A stretch of DNA of 5,925 bases from an uncultured Kordia sp. (GCA_913054565.1 CAJXHW010000122.1:1-5925), one strand, 5' to 3'; positions 1-5,925 are shown, counted from the stretch's first letter. Made by a program: numbers and translations. Notes: generated by a model from the sequence alone, not told the origin.

Positions 1-36
1 AAAGCTAGTAACTATTTTTGTTACTAGCTTTTTTTT
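1..36 (+). terminator. Rho-independent terminator of an upstream gene
   Basis: A perfect 12-bp inverted repeat (AAAGCTAGTAAC at 1-12 and GTTACTAGCTTT at 20-31) encloses a 7-base loop and runs into an uninterrupted run of T at 29-36. This is a classic intrinsic terminator on the + strand. It must end transcription of a gene lying to the left of the window. The left arm begins with A, so it could also work on the minus strand if more A residues lie upstream, which cannot be seen. It insulates the following methyltransferase gene, implying that gene has its own promoter. Confidence 0.9.
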
Positions 37-65
37 ATGTGTGTAAAATTGAGAGTTTAATTCCC

Positions 66-73
66 TACTTTTG
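66..73 (+). promoter_or_regulatory. Candidate Bacteroidota -7 promoter element for the methyltransferase gene
   Basis: TACTTTTG fits the Bacteroidota -7 consensus TAnnTTTG and sits between the upstream terminator and the gene. Transcription would start near 78-80, leaving a leader of about 15 bases before the ATG at 95. A TTG at 49-51 could be the -33 element, but its 14-base spacing is shorter than usual, so that half is weak. The element overlaps the TTG codon at 71, which argues against that codon as the translation start. Confidence 0.5.
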
Positions 74-94
74 TCAAACACCTATTTGTTAAAA

Positions 95-1315
95 ATGATA
101 CAATTACCAAACATTTCTACTAAAGTTATTTCAGTAAAATTACGTCCAAAAGCTGAACGCATGGTTAAAAAAAGACATCCGTGGGTTTTTGATGATAGTA
201 TTGTGAAAATAAACAATGAAGGAAACTCTGGTGATGTAGTGGTAGTATATGATGCCAAAAAAAACAAGTTTTTAGCTTGTGGCTTGTATGACCCTAATTC
301 TCCAATACGGATAAAACTATTACAGTTTTTAAAACCGATTACTTTAAATGATGAGTTTTTTAAGAGTAGAATAAAGATAGCTTTTGAAAAAAGGAGCGAA
401 CTTCTTTCTACTAACACCAACAGTTACCGATTTCTTTTTGGTGAAGCAGATGGTTTCCCTGGATTTATAGCTGATGTTTATGCCAATGTTTTAGTTGTTA
501 AAATATATTCAGCAATATGGTTTCCATACCTTGAAAGTATTATAACAAATTTACGCCACTACTGTTTATGTGATACGGTTGTGTTACGGATGAGTAGAAA
601 TGTTCAAAAACTTCAAAATGCATATAAATTACATGATGGAGCAGTGATTTTAGGTACTTTAACTGATGACGTTATTGTTTTTAAAGAACACGGAATAAAC
701 TTTTCTGCAAATGTAATTCATGGTCATAAAACTGGTTATTTTTTAGACCATAGAGCGAATAGAAAACGTGTAGGGGAGTTGTCTGAAAACAAAACCGTAT
801 TGGATGTGTTTTCATATGCTGGAGGGTTCTCAGTACATGCACTGGCAAACGGAGCATCTGAAGTAACAAGTTTGGATATTAGCGCACAAGCGCTTAAAAT
901 GGCTGTAAAAAACGGCAAGTTAAATGAGTACAAAGGAACACATAATACAATTGCTGCTGATGCTTTTTTAGGTTTAACTCAATTAATAAAAGACAAAAAA
1001 ACATTTGATATAGTTGTTATTGACCCACCATCTTTTGCAAAAAGTAGTAAAGAGATTGATCGAGCAAAACATAGCTATTCACGTTTAGCTAGGTTAGGAG
1101 CTAGGCTAGTTTCTAAAAACGGACTTTTAGTATTAGCATCTTGTTCATCACGTATTTTAGCAGACGATTTTTTTGATATTTGTGAAGCAGAAATTCAGAA
1201 TTCTTCACGAAAATTTAAAGTTATTGATAAAACATATCATGATTCTGACCATCCAAAAATTGACAGTTTTCCAGAGGGTGCGTACCTAAAATGTGGTTAT
1301 TATCAATTAGATTGA
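95..1315 (+). CDS. rlmI: RlmI-like 23S rRNA (cytosine-5) methyltransferase, class I SAM-dependent
   Basis: Predicted cytoplasmic enzyme of 406 residues, close to the roughly 396 of E. coli RlmI, which makes m5C1962 in 23S rRNA using S-adenosylmethionine. An N-terminal PUA-type RNA-binding domain spans about residues 13-90 (RPKAERMVKKRHPWVF). Then come the family signatures GEADGFPGFIADVY (116-129) and GHKTGYFLDHRANR (210-223), SAM-binding motif I VLDVFSYAGGFSVHA (235-249), motif IV VIDPPSF (308-314) and motif VI ASCSSR (348-353), whose Cys350 is the likely catalytic cysteine by family analogy. The reading frame is open from TTG at 71, but that codon lies inside the candidate promoter. ATG at 95, preceded by A/T-rich TTTGTTAAAA, is preferred. 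The gene stands alone, after a terminator and convergent with the surface-protein operon. The family is firm; the exact target base is inferred from homology. Confidence 0.93.
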   Translation: MIQLPNISTKVISVKLRPKAERMVKKRHPWVFDDSIVKINNEGNSGDVVVVYDAKKNKFLACGLYDPNSPIRIKLLQFLKPITLNDEFFKSRIKIAFEKRSELLSTNTNSYRFLFGEADGFPGFIADVYANVLVVKIYSAIWFPYLESIITNLRHYCLCDTVVLRMSRNVQKLQNAYKLHDGAVILGTLTDDVIVFKEHGINFSANVIHGHKTGYFLDHRANRKRVGELSENKTVLDVFSYAGGFSVHALANGASEVTSLDISAQALKMAVKNGKLNEYKGTHNTIAADAFLGLTQLIKDKKTFDIVVIDPPSFAKSSKEIDRAKHSYSRLARLGARLVSKNGLLVLASCSSRILADDFFDICEAEIQNSSRKFKVIDKTYHDSDHPKIDSFPEGAYLKCGYYQLD

Positions 1316-1334
1316 AATGTTTTTGGAGGTGATT

Positions 1335-1360
1335 TTTTATAGAAAAGTTATACTATAAAA
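1335..1360. terminator. Weak AT-rich stem-loop in the convergent gap, possible shared terminator
   Basis: TTTTATAG at 1335-1342 pairs with CTATAAAA at 1353-1360 around a 10-base loop, midway in the 97-base gap between two convergent genes. The position suits a bidirectional terminator. However, the stem has only one G-C pair and neither strand has a T tract directly after it, so it is a poor intrinsic terminator by sequence. No better hairpin was found in 1316-1412. Confidence 0.25.
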
Positions 1361-1412
1361 CAAATGTTAAGTTGTAAGCAATAGTTCTAAGTGAGTTAGT
1401 TTGACGGATTAT

Positions 1413-3455
1413 TTAATCGTTAATATCTTTTTGTAACGTTGTGTTCGTGTTTTTTAATATACTCTTTATTCGGTTTAGTCGAACCTCAAGATCATCTAGC
1501 TTACTTTCATTAGTATCATATTTAGTTTGAAGTTCTTTTATTGCCTCCACCACAAATGCGTCATAAGTACCATACGCAGTTTGGTAAAATCCTTGTTTAT
1601 CTTTTACAACATGTTCAGGAAACACTTGCATTAAATCTTGTGCTATAAAACCATATTGTATGTTATCTGGACGTTGATTTCCGGTTTGCGTATCATTCCA
1701 AAAATAAGTGACTCCTTTTAATTTTGTTATTCTGTTTAGGGCTGCAGTACTTGAAATATCTAAAATGTTTTTCTTTAATCGTCCATCAGAATTTGCTAAC
1801 CAGTTTCCTCCAACAGAATTAGAAGCTGTTCCGCCAACTTCAAAAGTATTGAATAGGTTATTGATGTTTCTATTAATTCCAACAGTTTTATATATAAAAT
1901 CACCACCAATTAGTGGTGTATTTCCGGTAGAGTTCTCTATATACAACCTATCCGCATTTGTATCTAAATATCCAGAGAAACTACCAATTTTTATGTTTCC
2001 ATTTTTAAAATGTGTCGCCGTTCCGTTTGAGGCAAATGCCCCAACAAACGTATTTTCATCTCCAGATACATAGTAACCTGCACTTTTTCCAAGTGCAACA
2101 TTATCTGTACCTGAAATATTTCTAAAAAAAGCATCGCTACCAAGTACTGTATTGTCAATACCAAAACTGTGTTGACTCATTGCATCTTTTCCTATAGCAA
2201 TATTATCATCACTTGTATTTTGACGTAAAGCATTTTCACCAAAGGCTATAGAATTTGATACGGTTTCACTAGAATACAGAGCGTAAGAGCCAATAGCTAA
2301 ATTATTAATGTATTCATCACTACTGTTATTAGTAAAAGCCAAATTATCGTGTGCTAAATACCCTAAACTAATGTTTTGATTAATCCTTGAAAATGAAAAG
2401 CCTCCAGAGGTCATATTAAATGCATATGACTCTCTATAACCTAAAGAAATAGTCATATTAGAATGATTTGTATAACCTCCATTTCCAGATCCATGGTTAT
2501 AACGTACACTATGATTAATCCCACGAAGTACATCTTTTGCTCTACATTGCAAGATGTCGTTACCTGAATCATAAAATAACTTACTGGAGTTTAAGGGTTC
2601 AGCAGGCAGTGTTTCATAATCAAAGCCTAGGGTTGTTTGTCTAGTAAAATATAGTAATTCGCCAGAACCAGCATCAGGCAAAAAACCAAAATAGCTACCA
2701 ATATACGTTTCATATTCGCCATATGCTTCAACACCAGCAAAATTAGTAGTATTCATAATCTCAAATATAGAAGCTCCATATTGTCTACCAATTGCTAAAC
2801 TTCTTTCACCATCTCCTGTTTTAATAACATGTGCAAAACTCTGATTAGATGTAATAAATTCAGCTATATACGCATTACTATCATGATATCCAAATATGGT
2901 TGAATTCTCATGAAAATGCTGTGTAGTATCAGCACTATAAGAAGAATTATAGCCAACACCAGTTGCATAACTATATGGAAAACCAGGATTAGAATAAGCA
3001 CTATGAGTTTTAAAACCCACTGCAGTATTATAGCTTTGAAAGTTGTTTCTAACAGTTTCAATTTCACCTAAAAAAACATTTGTACCTGCATCTGTAGTAT
3101 TTACAAAATAAGAGATACCATCATTAAGTTGATGTATCCTATTGATGCCTCCATACAATACCCACATATCTAAAGTTGCATCCCAATAATAAAATCCTCT
3201 AGACTGTAATGTATTTCCTTTAAAAAACACTAACATACCATCTTTTAAACCTGTTGGGTTGGTTGTCGGAAAAGCATCTATTGTAGGTATTAATAAACCA
3301 TCAGTATTGGTTGGCGAGGATTGACTAGAAGATCTAATATCTAAAGAAGATTTTGGGTCATTAGTAAATACACCAACTTGTGCTTGCAACGTAACCGTTA
3401 TTAAAAACAGAGAAAAAACAAAATATTTTTTTATGTTTATTAGTACATCTTTCAT
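1413..3455 (-). CDS. Secreted fibre-like protein with irregular beta-roll repeats and C-terminal S74 self-cleaving chaperone domain
   Basis: 680 residues. Residues 1-25 form a signal peptide (lysine-rich start, hydrophobic YFVFSLFLITVTL, likely cut at LQA/Q). Residues 26-105 are an N-terminal module shared with the upstream paralogue (QVGVFTNDP, LDIRSS, NTDGLLIP, GFYYWD). Beta-roll-type motifs such as NTAVG, NLAIG, NIAIG and NVALG occupy about 143-495. They are irregular and widely spaced up to about 360, then close to a 17-residue period. A conserved linker (DRLYIENS, PLIGG, VGINRN, NTFEVGG) leads to the S74 domain from S556: SDGRLKKN holds the Ser556-Lys561 dyad, followed by QYGFIAQDL and GTYDAFVVEAIKEL. 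The last 40 or so residues look like a coiled coil. By S74 analogy it should trimerise and may cut itself between S556 and D557, freeing a 124-residue tail. Its ATG overlaps the upstream stop (TAATG) with no visible ribosome binding site, so it is probably translationally coupled. A role as adhesin or surface fibre is inferred. Confidence 0.88.
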   Translation of the reverse strand: MKDVLINIKKYFVFSLFLITVTLQAQVGVFTNDPKSSLDIRSSSQSSPTNTDGLLIPTIDAFPTTNPTGLKDGMLVFFKGNTLQSRGFYYWDATLDMWVLYGGINRIHQLNDGISYFVNTTDAGTNVFLGEIETVRNNFQSYNTAVGFKTHSAYSNPGFPYSYATGVGYNSSYSADTTQHFHENSTIFGYHDSNAYIAEFITSNQSFAHVIKTGDGERSLAIGRQYGASIFEIMNTTNFAGVEAYGEYETYIGSYFGFLPDAGSGELLYFTRQTTLGFDYETLPAEPLNSSKLFYDSGNDILQCRAKDVLRGINHSVRYNHGSGNGGYTNHSNMTISLGYRESYAFNMTSGGFSFSRINQNISLGYLAHDNLAFTNNSSDEYINNLAIGSYALYSSETVSNSIAFGENALRQNTSDDNIAIGKDAMSQHSFGIDNTVLGSDAFFRNISGTDNVALGKSAGYYVSGDENTFVGAFASNGTATHFKNGNIKIGSFSGYLDTNADRLYIENSTGNTPLIGGDFIYKTVGINRNINNLFNTFEVGGTASNSVGGNWLANSDGRLKKNILDISSTAALNRITKLKGVTYFWNDTQTGNQRPDNIQYGFIAQDLMQVFPEHVVKDKQGFYQTAYGTYDAFVVEAIKELQTKYDTNESKLDDLEVRLNRIKSILKNTNTTLQKDIND

Positions 3456-5467
3456 TAGTTTTTAGTTGTTAATTCGTCATTTACTAATAGTAATTGCTCT
3501 ATTTCTTTTAAACGTGCTTCTAGTTGTTTTACTTTCTCTGTTTTTTCGTCTAATTGTTTATTTAGAGCTTTAATAGCTTCAACGTAAAAGGCATCATAAG
3601 TACCATAAGCAGTTTGGTAAAAACCTTGGTTATCTTTAGTGACTAATTCCGGAAATATTTTCATTAAATCTTGAGCAATAAACCCATATTGAATGCCTTC
3701 AGGACGTGTGTTTCCTGTTTGTGTGTCATTCCAATAATAGCTCACACCTTGCAATTGTGTTAATCTGTTTAATGCCGATGTACCTGTTATGGCTTTAATA
3801 TCTTTTTTTAAACGTCTATCAGAATTTGCTAACCAATCTCCAGCGGTACTTTTAGAAGCATTACCACCAACTTCAAAGGTATTTGTAAGGTCGTTTATTC
3901 GTCTATTAATACCTACGCGATTAGAACTAAAGGTTCCACCAATAAGCGGTCTATCTCCTAATGAATTTTCTATATAAAGGCGATTACTTGTTGTTTCTTG
4001 ATAACCAGCACCAAAACCAATAAATACACTTCCACTTAAAGTAAAAGGGGTTGTCCCTAATCCATGTCCTGCATTAGAACCAATTATTACATTTTGATTA
4101 CCCCTAATTAAATGGCCTGCATCTTTACCAATAATAACATTATTATCACCTGTTTGGTTATTAGATAGAGCATTTGTACCTATAGCGGTGTTATTAAAAC
4201 CTGTTGTATTTGCATTAGACGCTTGTACACCAATAGCCACATTATTATTTGCGGTAGAATTATTTTCTAATGCTGCATTACCTATAGCTATTAAATTATC
4301 TCCGGTTGTATTGGTAGTTAAGGCATTTTCACCAATGGCAATATTTTCTGTTCCACTAGTGTTTTGTCGCATAGCATAATACCCAATGGCAATATTTTTG
4401 TCTGCATTGTTAAAACGTAAAGCAGAACTTCCAAAGGCAATGTTATGATTTCCTGTTGTATTACCGCGTAATGCTAAAGACCCCACAGCAACATTATAAT
4501 CTCCTGTAGTATTAGAATACAAAGCTTCGTTACTCATGGCTACGTTACTATATCCAGAGGTATTATTTCGAAGTGCATAACTTCCTATTGCCGTATTTCT
4601 ATACCCAATAATATTATTTTCTAAAGCATAATAACCCATGGCTGTGTTTTGATAACCAGTAGTGTTACTGTGTAAAGAGTATGCACCAACGCCTATATTG
4701 TAATCACCTGTTGTATTAGAATATAATGGTTGGAAACCTATACCAATATTATAATCACCTCTATTGACGTACAGTGATTGATAACCAAGTGCTATATTGT
4801 TTCTTCCAGCATTAGTAGTATTTCCTAATACATCTGTTCCAAAAGCAGTATTATTAATAGAAGATGTTGCATTTTTTAATGCACCAGTTCCAAAAGCAGC
4901 ATTATTGATACCAGAAACACTAGAAGAAAGTGCTTCATACCCCATTGCTGCATTATTATAACCGTTTATATTACTACGTAACGCATCATAACCAACAGCT
5001 GTATTTTGATAACCGGTTGTATTTGCTGTTAAAGCATTATAACCTACACCAACATTTTTGTTATCAGTACTGTTATCATTCAAACCAGCATTTAAACCTA
5101 AAAACACAGAAGAACCATCTTGTGTACCATCACTATCACTTTTCCCATCTATTAAATCATCAATTTTTTTAGCACCATCAATAGTTACCCATAATGTTAA
5201 ATCATTATCCCAATAATAAAAGCCTTTAGTTGGTGTTCCTAAACCAGTAGCATATATTAACATACCGTCTTGTGCGAGTGTGGGAATTGTCAATGGAAAA
5301 TTATTTACTTTGGGAATAAGTATCCCATCTGTATTTGATGGTGTAGCTTGATTTGATGAACGTATATCTAGTTGCGCTTGTGGATCAGTAGTTCCAATAC
5401 CGACTTGTGAATGAGCTGTGAAACCGCAAACACAATAAATTGTGATAAGTAAAATATATGTTTTCAT
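3455..5467 (-). CDS. Secreted fibre-like protein with regular 17-residue beta-roll repeats and C-terminal S74 self-cleaving chaperone domain
   Basis: 670 residues, first gene of the operon. A signal peptide covers residues 1-20 (hydrophobic YILLITIYCVCGF, likely cut at AHS/Q). The shared N-terminal module follows (QVGIGTTDP, LDIRSS, NTDGILIP, GFYYWD) to about residue 95. Residues 138-458 hold about 19 head-to-tail units of the type N-x-A-x-G-x-x-A-L-x-x-N-T-T-G, resembling the left-handed beta-roll of YadA-type adhesin heads, with two looser units to about 490. After a conserved linker (NRLYIENS, PLIGG, NTFEVGG) the S74 / intramolecular chaperone domain begins at S549. SDRRLKKD contains the Ser549-Lys554 dyad, with QYGFIAQDL and GTYDAFYVEAIKAL downstream, ending in a charged coiled coil (KTEKVKQLEARLKEIEQLL). 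Self-cleavage after S549 would release 121 residues. The start is set by the signal peptide and a nearby -7 element; no Shine-Dalgarno site is seen. Phage tail fibres share the S74 domain, but the neighbours are not phage genes. A surface adhesin or fibre is inferred. Confidence 0.9.
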   Translation of the reverse strand: MKTYILLITIYCVCGFTAHSQVGIGTTDPQAQLDIRSSNQATPSNTDGILIPKVNNFPLTIPTLAQDGMLIYATGLGTPTKGFYYWDNDLTLWVTIDGAKKIDDLIDGKSDSDGTQDGSSVFLGLNAGLNDNSTDNKNVGVGYNALTANTTGYQNTAVGYDALRSNINGYNNAAMGYEALSSSVSGINNAAFGTGALKNATSSINNTAFGTDVLGNTTNAGRNNIALGYQSLYVNRGDYNIGIGFQPLYSNTTGDYNIGVGAYSLHSNTTGYQNTAMGYYALENNIIGYRNTAIGSYALRNNTSGYSNVAMSNEALYSNTTGDYNVAVGSLALRGNTTGNHNIAFGSSALRFNNADKNIAIGYYAMRQNTSGTENIAIGENALTTNTTGDNLIAIGNAALENNSTANNNVAIGVQASNANTTGFNNTAIGTNALSNNQTGDNNVIIGKDAGHLIRGNQNVIIGSNAGHGLGTTPFTLSGSVFIGFGAGYQETTSNRLYIENSLGDRPLIGGTFSSNRVGINRRINDLTNTFEVGGNASKSTAGDWLANSDRRLKKDIKAITGTSALNRLTQLQGVSYYWNDTQTGNTRPEGIQYGFIAQDLMKIFPELVTKDNQGFYQTAYGTYDAFYVEAIKALNKQLDEKTEKVKQLEARLKEIEQLLLVNDELTTKN
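4094..5056 (-). repeat. Coding tandem array of about 19 units of 51 bp (17 residues)
   Basis: This covers residues 138-458 of the upstream fibre gene. Unit lengths counted by hand are 17 residues in most cases, with four units of 16 or 18. Examples are NTAVGYDALRSNINGYN, NTAMGYYALENNIIGYR and NIAIGENALTTNTTGDN. The small and glycine positions (A-x-G) and the hydrophobic AL are kept, while turn residues vary. At DNA level the units are only partly alike: words such as CCTGTTGTATT on the + strand recur at several sites. The array is therefore old or diversified rather than a fresh identical expansion. The periodicity suggests one beta-roll coil per unit. Confidence 0.88.
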
Positions 5468-5488
5468 TATAAAACGCTAATAATTAAA

Positions 5489-5496
5489 CAAATATA
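5489..5496 (-). promoter_or_regulatory. Candidate -7 promoter element for the fibre-protein operon
   Basis: Read on the minus strand, 5496-5489 is TATATTTG, an exact match to TAnnTTTG. It lies 21 bases upstream of the ATG at 5467, so the transcript leader would be only about 15 bases. No convincing TTG -33 element is found 17-20 bases further upstream. That may mean activator dependence or simply a weak -33. It is the only visible promoter candidate for both fibre genes. Confidence 0.55.
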
Positions 5497-5497
5497 G

Positions 5498-5522
5498 TCA
5501 TAATCAATCATAATTTCATATT
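5498..5522. repeat. Short phased direct repeats next to the operon promoter
   Basis: TCATAAT occurs at 5498-5504 and 5508-5514, exactly 10 bases apart (one helical turn), and a near copy TCATATT follows at 5516-5522. They abut the upstream side of the -7 element at 5489-5496, where the -33 region would be. The position and phasing suit a regulator binding site. In such AT-rich DNA chance is possible, so this is tentative. Confidence 0.3.
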
Positions 5523-5599
5523 ATAAACGTGTAATTCAAAGTTGTATTTTAATTCATTTATTTTAGAGAAATATATAGCGGATAATTAATCTTGAAGTC

Positions 5600-5607
5600 T
5601 ATATTTG
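5600..5607 (+). promoter_or_regulatory. Candidate -7 promoter element for the rightward partial gene
   Basis: TATATTTG at 5600-5607 matches TAnnTTTG on the + strand and precedes the gene starting at 5650. A start of transcription near 5613-5615 would give a leader of about 35 bases. No TTG is found at the usual -33 spacing. Together with the minus-strand element at 5489-5496 it makes this a divergent promoter region. Confidence 0.45.
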
Positions 5608-5617
5608 TTTCATAGGG

Positions 5618-5633
5618 AAATGAATACTCATTT
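5618..5633. repeat. Small inverted repeat in the leader of the rightward gene
   Basis: AAATGA at 5618-5623 and TCATTT at 5628-5633 are perfect inverted arms around a 4-base spacer. It lies between the candidate -7 element and the ATG at 5650 and overlaps the ATG of a possible leader ORF at 5620. It could be an operator half-site pair or a weak RNA hairpin. No T tract follows, so it is not a terminator. Confidence 0.3.
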
Positions 5634-5649
5634 TAATAAGGTTTTGTAA
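5620..5649 (+). CDS. Possible 9-codon leader ORF
   Basis: ATG at 5620 opens a nine-residue ORF (MNTHFNKVL) whose TAA at 5647-5649 directly abuts the ATG at 5650 in the same frame. An AGGG at 5614-5617 sits just upstream, close to the expected transcription start, so initiation there would be nearly leaderless. It may be an upstream ORF that couples or tunes translation of the next gene, or just a chance ORF. No attenuation-like run of one amino acid is present. Confidence 0.2.
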   Translation: MNTHFNKVL

Positions 5650-5925
5650 ATGAAAATTATAAAAAACAGTCCAGTTTATAATAGAAAAGGACAACGAATC
5701 ATGAGTATAACTGCACAAGAAGCAGCTTATATTGATGAGGCAAAGGTTGATGAGCGTTTTTTCATTGTAGAAAATGATTTTTTAGTGATAAAAAGTAAGT
5801 TTTTCCGTCAAGAACATTTGGTTAAAAATTGGACATTCTGTATTCATGGCTCAAAAGTGCATTTTAAGAAGAAAGATGAATTGAATTATAAAAAAGTACT
5901 ATTTGTGCTAGAATCACCACATCAT
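5650..5925 (+). CDS. Unrecognised protein, 5' part only, runs off the window
   Basis: The frame is open from ATG 5650 to the end of the window, giving 92 residues. I do not recognise the family. There is no signal peptide or membrane segment in the visible part, so it is probably cytoplasmic. The visible sequence includes AQEAAYIDEAKVDERFF, WTFCIHGSK, a lysine-rich stretch HFKKKDELNYKK, and a hydrophobic strand ending in VLFVLESPHH. A strand followed by E-S-P recalls the start of a Rossmann-like or uracil-DNA-glycosylase-like fold (hhGExPG), but that is only a resemblance. An alternative start is the in-frame ATG at 5701, preceded by AAAAGGA at 5686-5692 at good Shine-Dalgarno spacing. ATG 5650 has only AATAAGG upstream. 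The gene diverges from the fibre operon. Confidence 0.7.
   Translation, partial: MKIIKNSPVYNRKGQRIMSITAQEAAYIDEAKVDERFFIVENDFLVIKSKFFRQEHLVKNWTFCIHGSKVHFKKKDELNYKKVLFVLESPHH

Noticed and set aside
82..420. 112-codon minus-strand ORF over the start of the methyltransferase gene
   Set aside because: It is antisense to the conserved PUA domain and has no promoter or recognisable protein features.
1325..1330. GGAGGT, a strong Shine-Dalgarno-like word just after the methyltransferase stop
   Set aside because: No start codon lies at suitable spacing; the next ATG (1364) opens only six codons before TAG.
1708..2073. 121-codon + strand ORF opposite the downstream fibre gene
   Set aside because: It lies wholly antisense to a well-supported coding region with signal peptide and S74 domain, and its translation resembles no protein I know.
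4094..5056. The regular repeats as a CRISPR array
   Set aside because: There are no constant direct repeats with unique spacers; the periodicity is 51 bp, degenerate, in frame and coding.
4930..5172. 80-codon + strand ORF rich in H, Y, L and N
   Set aside because: The composition is what the reverse strand of the Asn/Ala/Gly repeat array would give in this frame; it is a shadow.
1413..5467. The two fibre genes as prophage tail-fibre genes
   Set aside because: Both have Sec signal peptides and neighbours that are not phage genes; no capsid, tail, lysis or integrase gene is visible.

Overview
The window looks like chromosomal DNA from a member of the Bacteroidota, most likely a flavobacterium. 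It is AT-rich, Shine-Dalgarno sites are scarce, the candidate promoters carry the Bacteroidota -7 element TAnnTTTG, and the two secreted proteins start with the 'QVGIGT..P.A.LDIRSS' module I know from flavobacterial surface proteins. No phage structural, integrase or transposase gene is visible, so the two tail-fibre-like genes do not look like part of a prophage here.

Layout. Positions 1-36 hold a strong intrinsic terminator belonging to a gene left of the window. Positions 95-1315 (+) encode a complete RlmI-type 23S rRNA methyltransferase (PUA domain plus class I SAM methyltransferase). A 97-base convergent gap follows. Positions 5467-1413 (-) carry a two-gene operon of long, secreted, repeat-rich paralogues joined by a TAATG stop/start overlap. 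The divergent intergenic region 5468-5649 has a -7-like element for each direction, a helically phased direct repeat, and a possible 9-codon leader ORF. Positions 5650-5925 (+) hold the 5' part of an unrecognised gene that runs off the window.

The operon is the main interest. Both proteins share one plan: signal peptide, conserved N-terminal module, central YadA-head-like 'N-x-A-x-G' repeats (left-handed beta-roll type), a conserved linker, then a C-terminal peptidase S74 / intramolecular chaperone domain ending in a predicted coiled coil. Both keep the S-D-x-R-L-K motif that supplies the Ser-Lys self-cleavage dyad known from phage endosialidases and the eukaryotic factor MYRF. The first gene has a nearly uniform array of about 20 repeats of 17 residues. 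The second keeps the same ends, but the front half of its array is irregular, with long loops. I infer trimeric surface fibres or adhesins that fold with the help of, and may then shed, their C-terminal chaperone. The methyltransferase gene is housekeeping and has no evident link to them.
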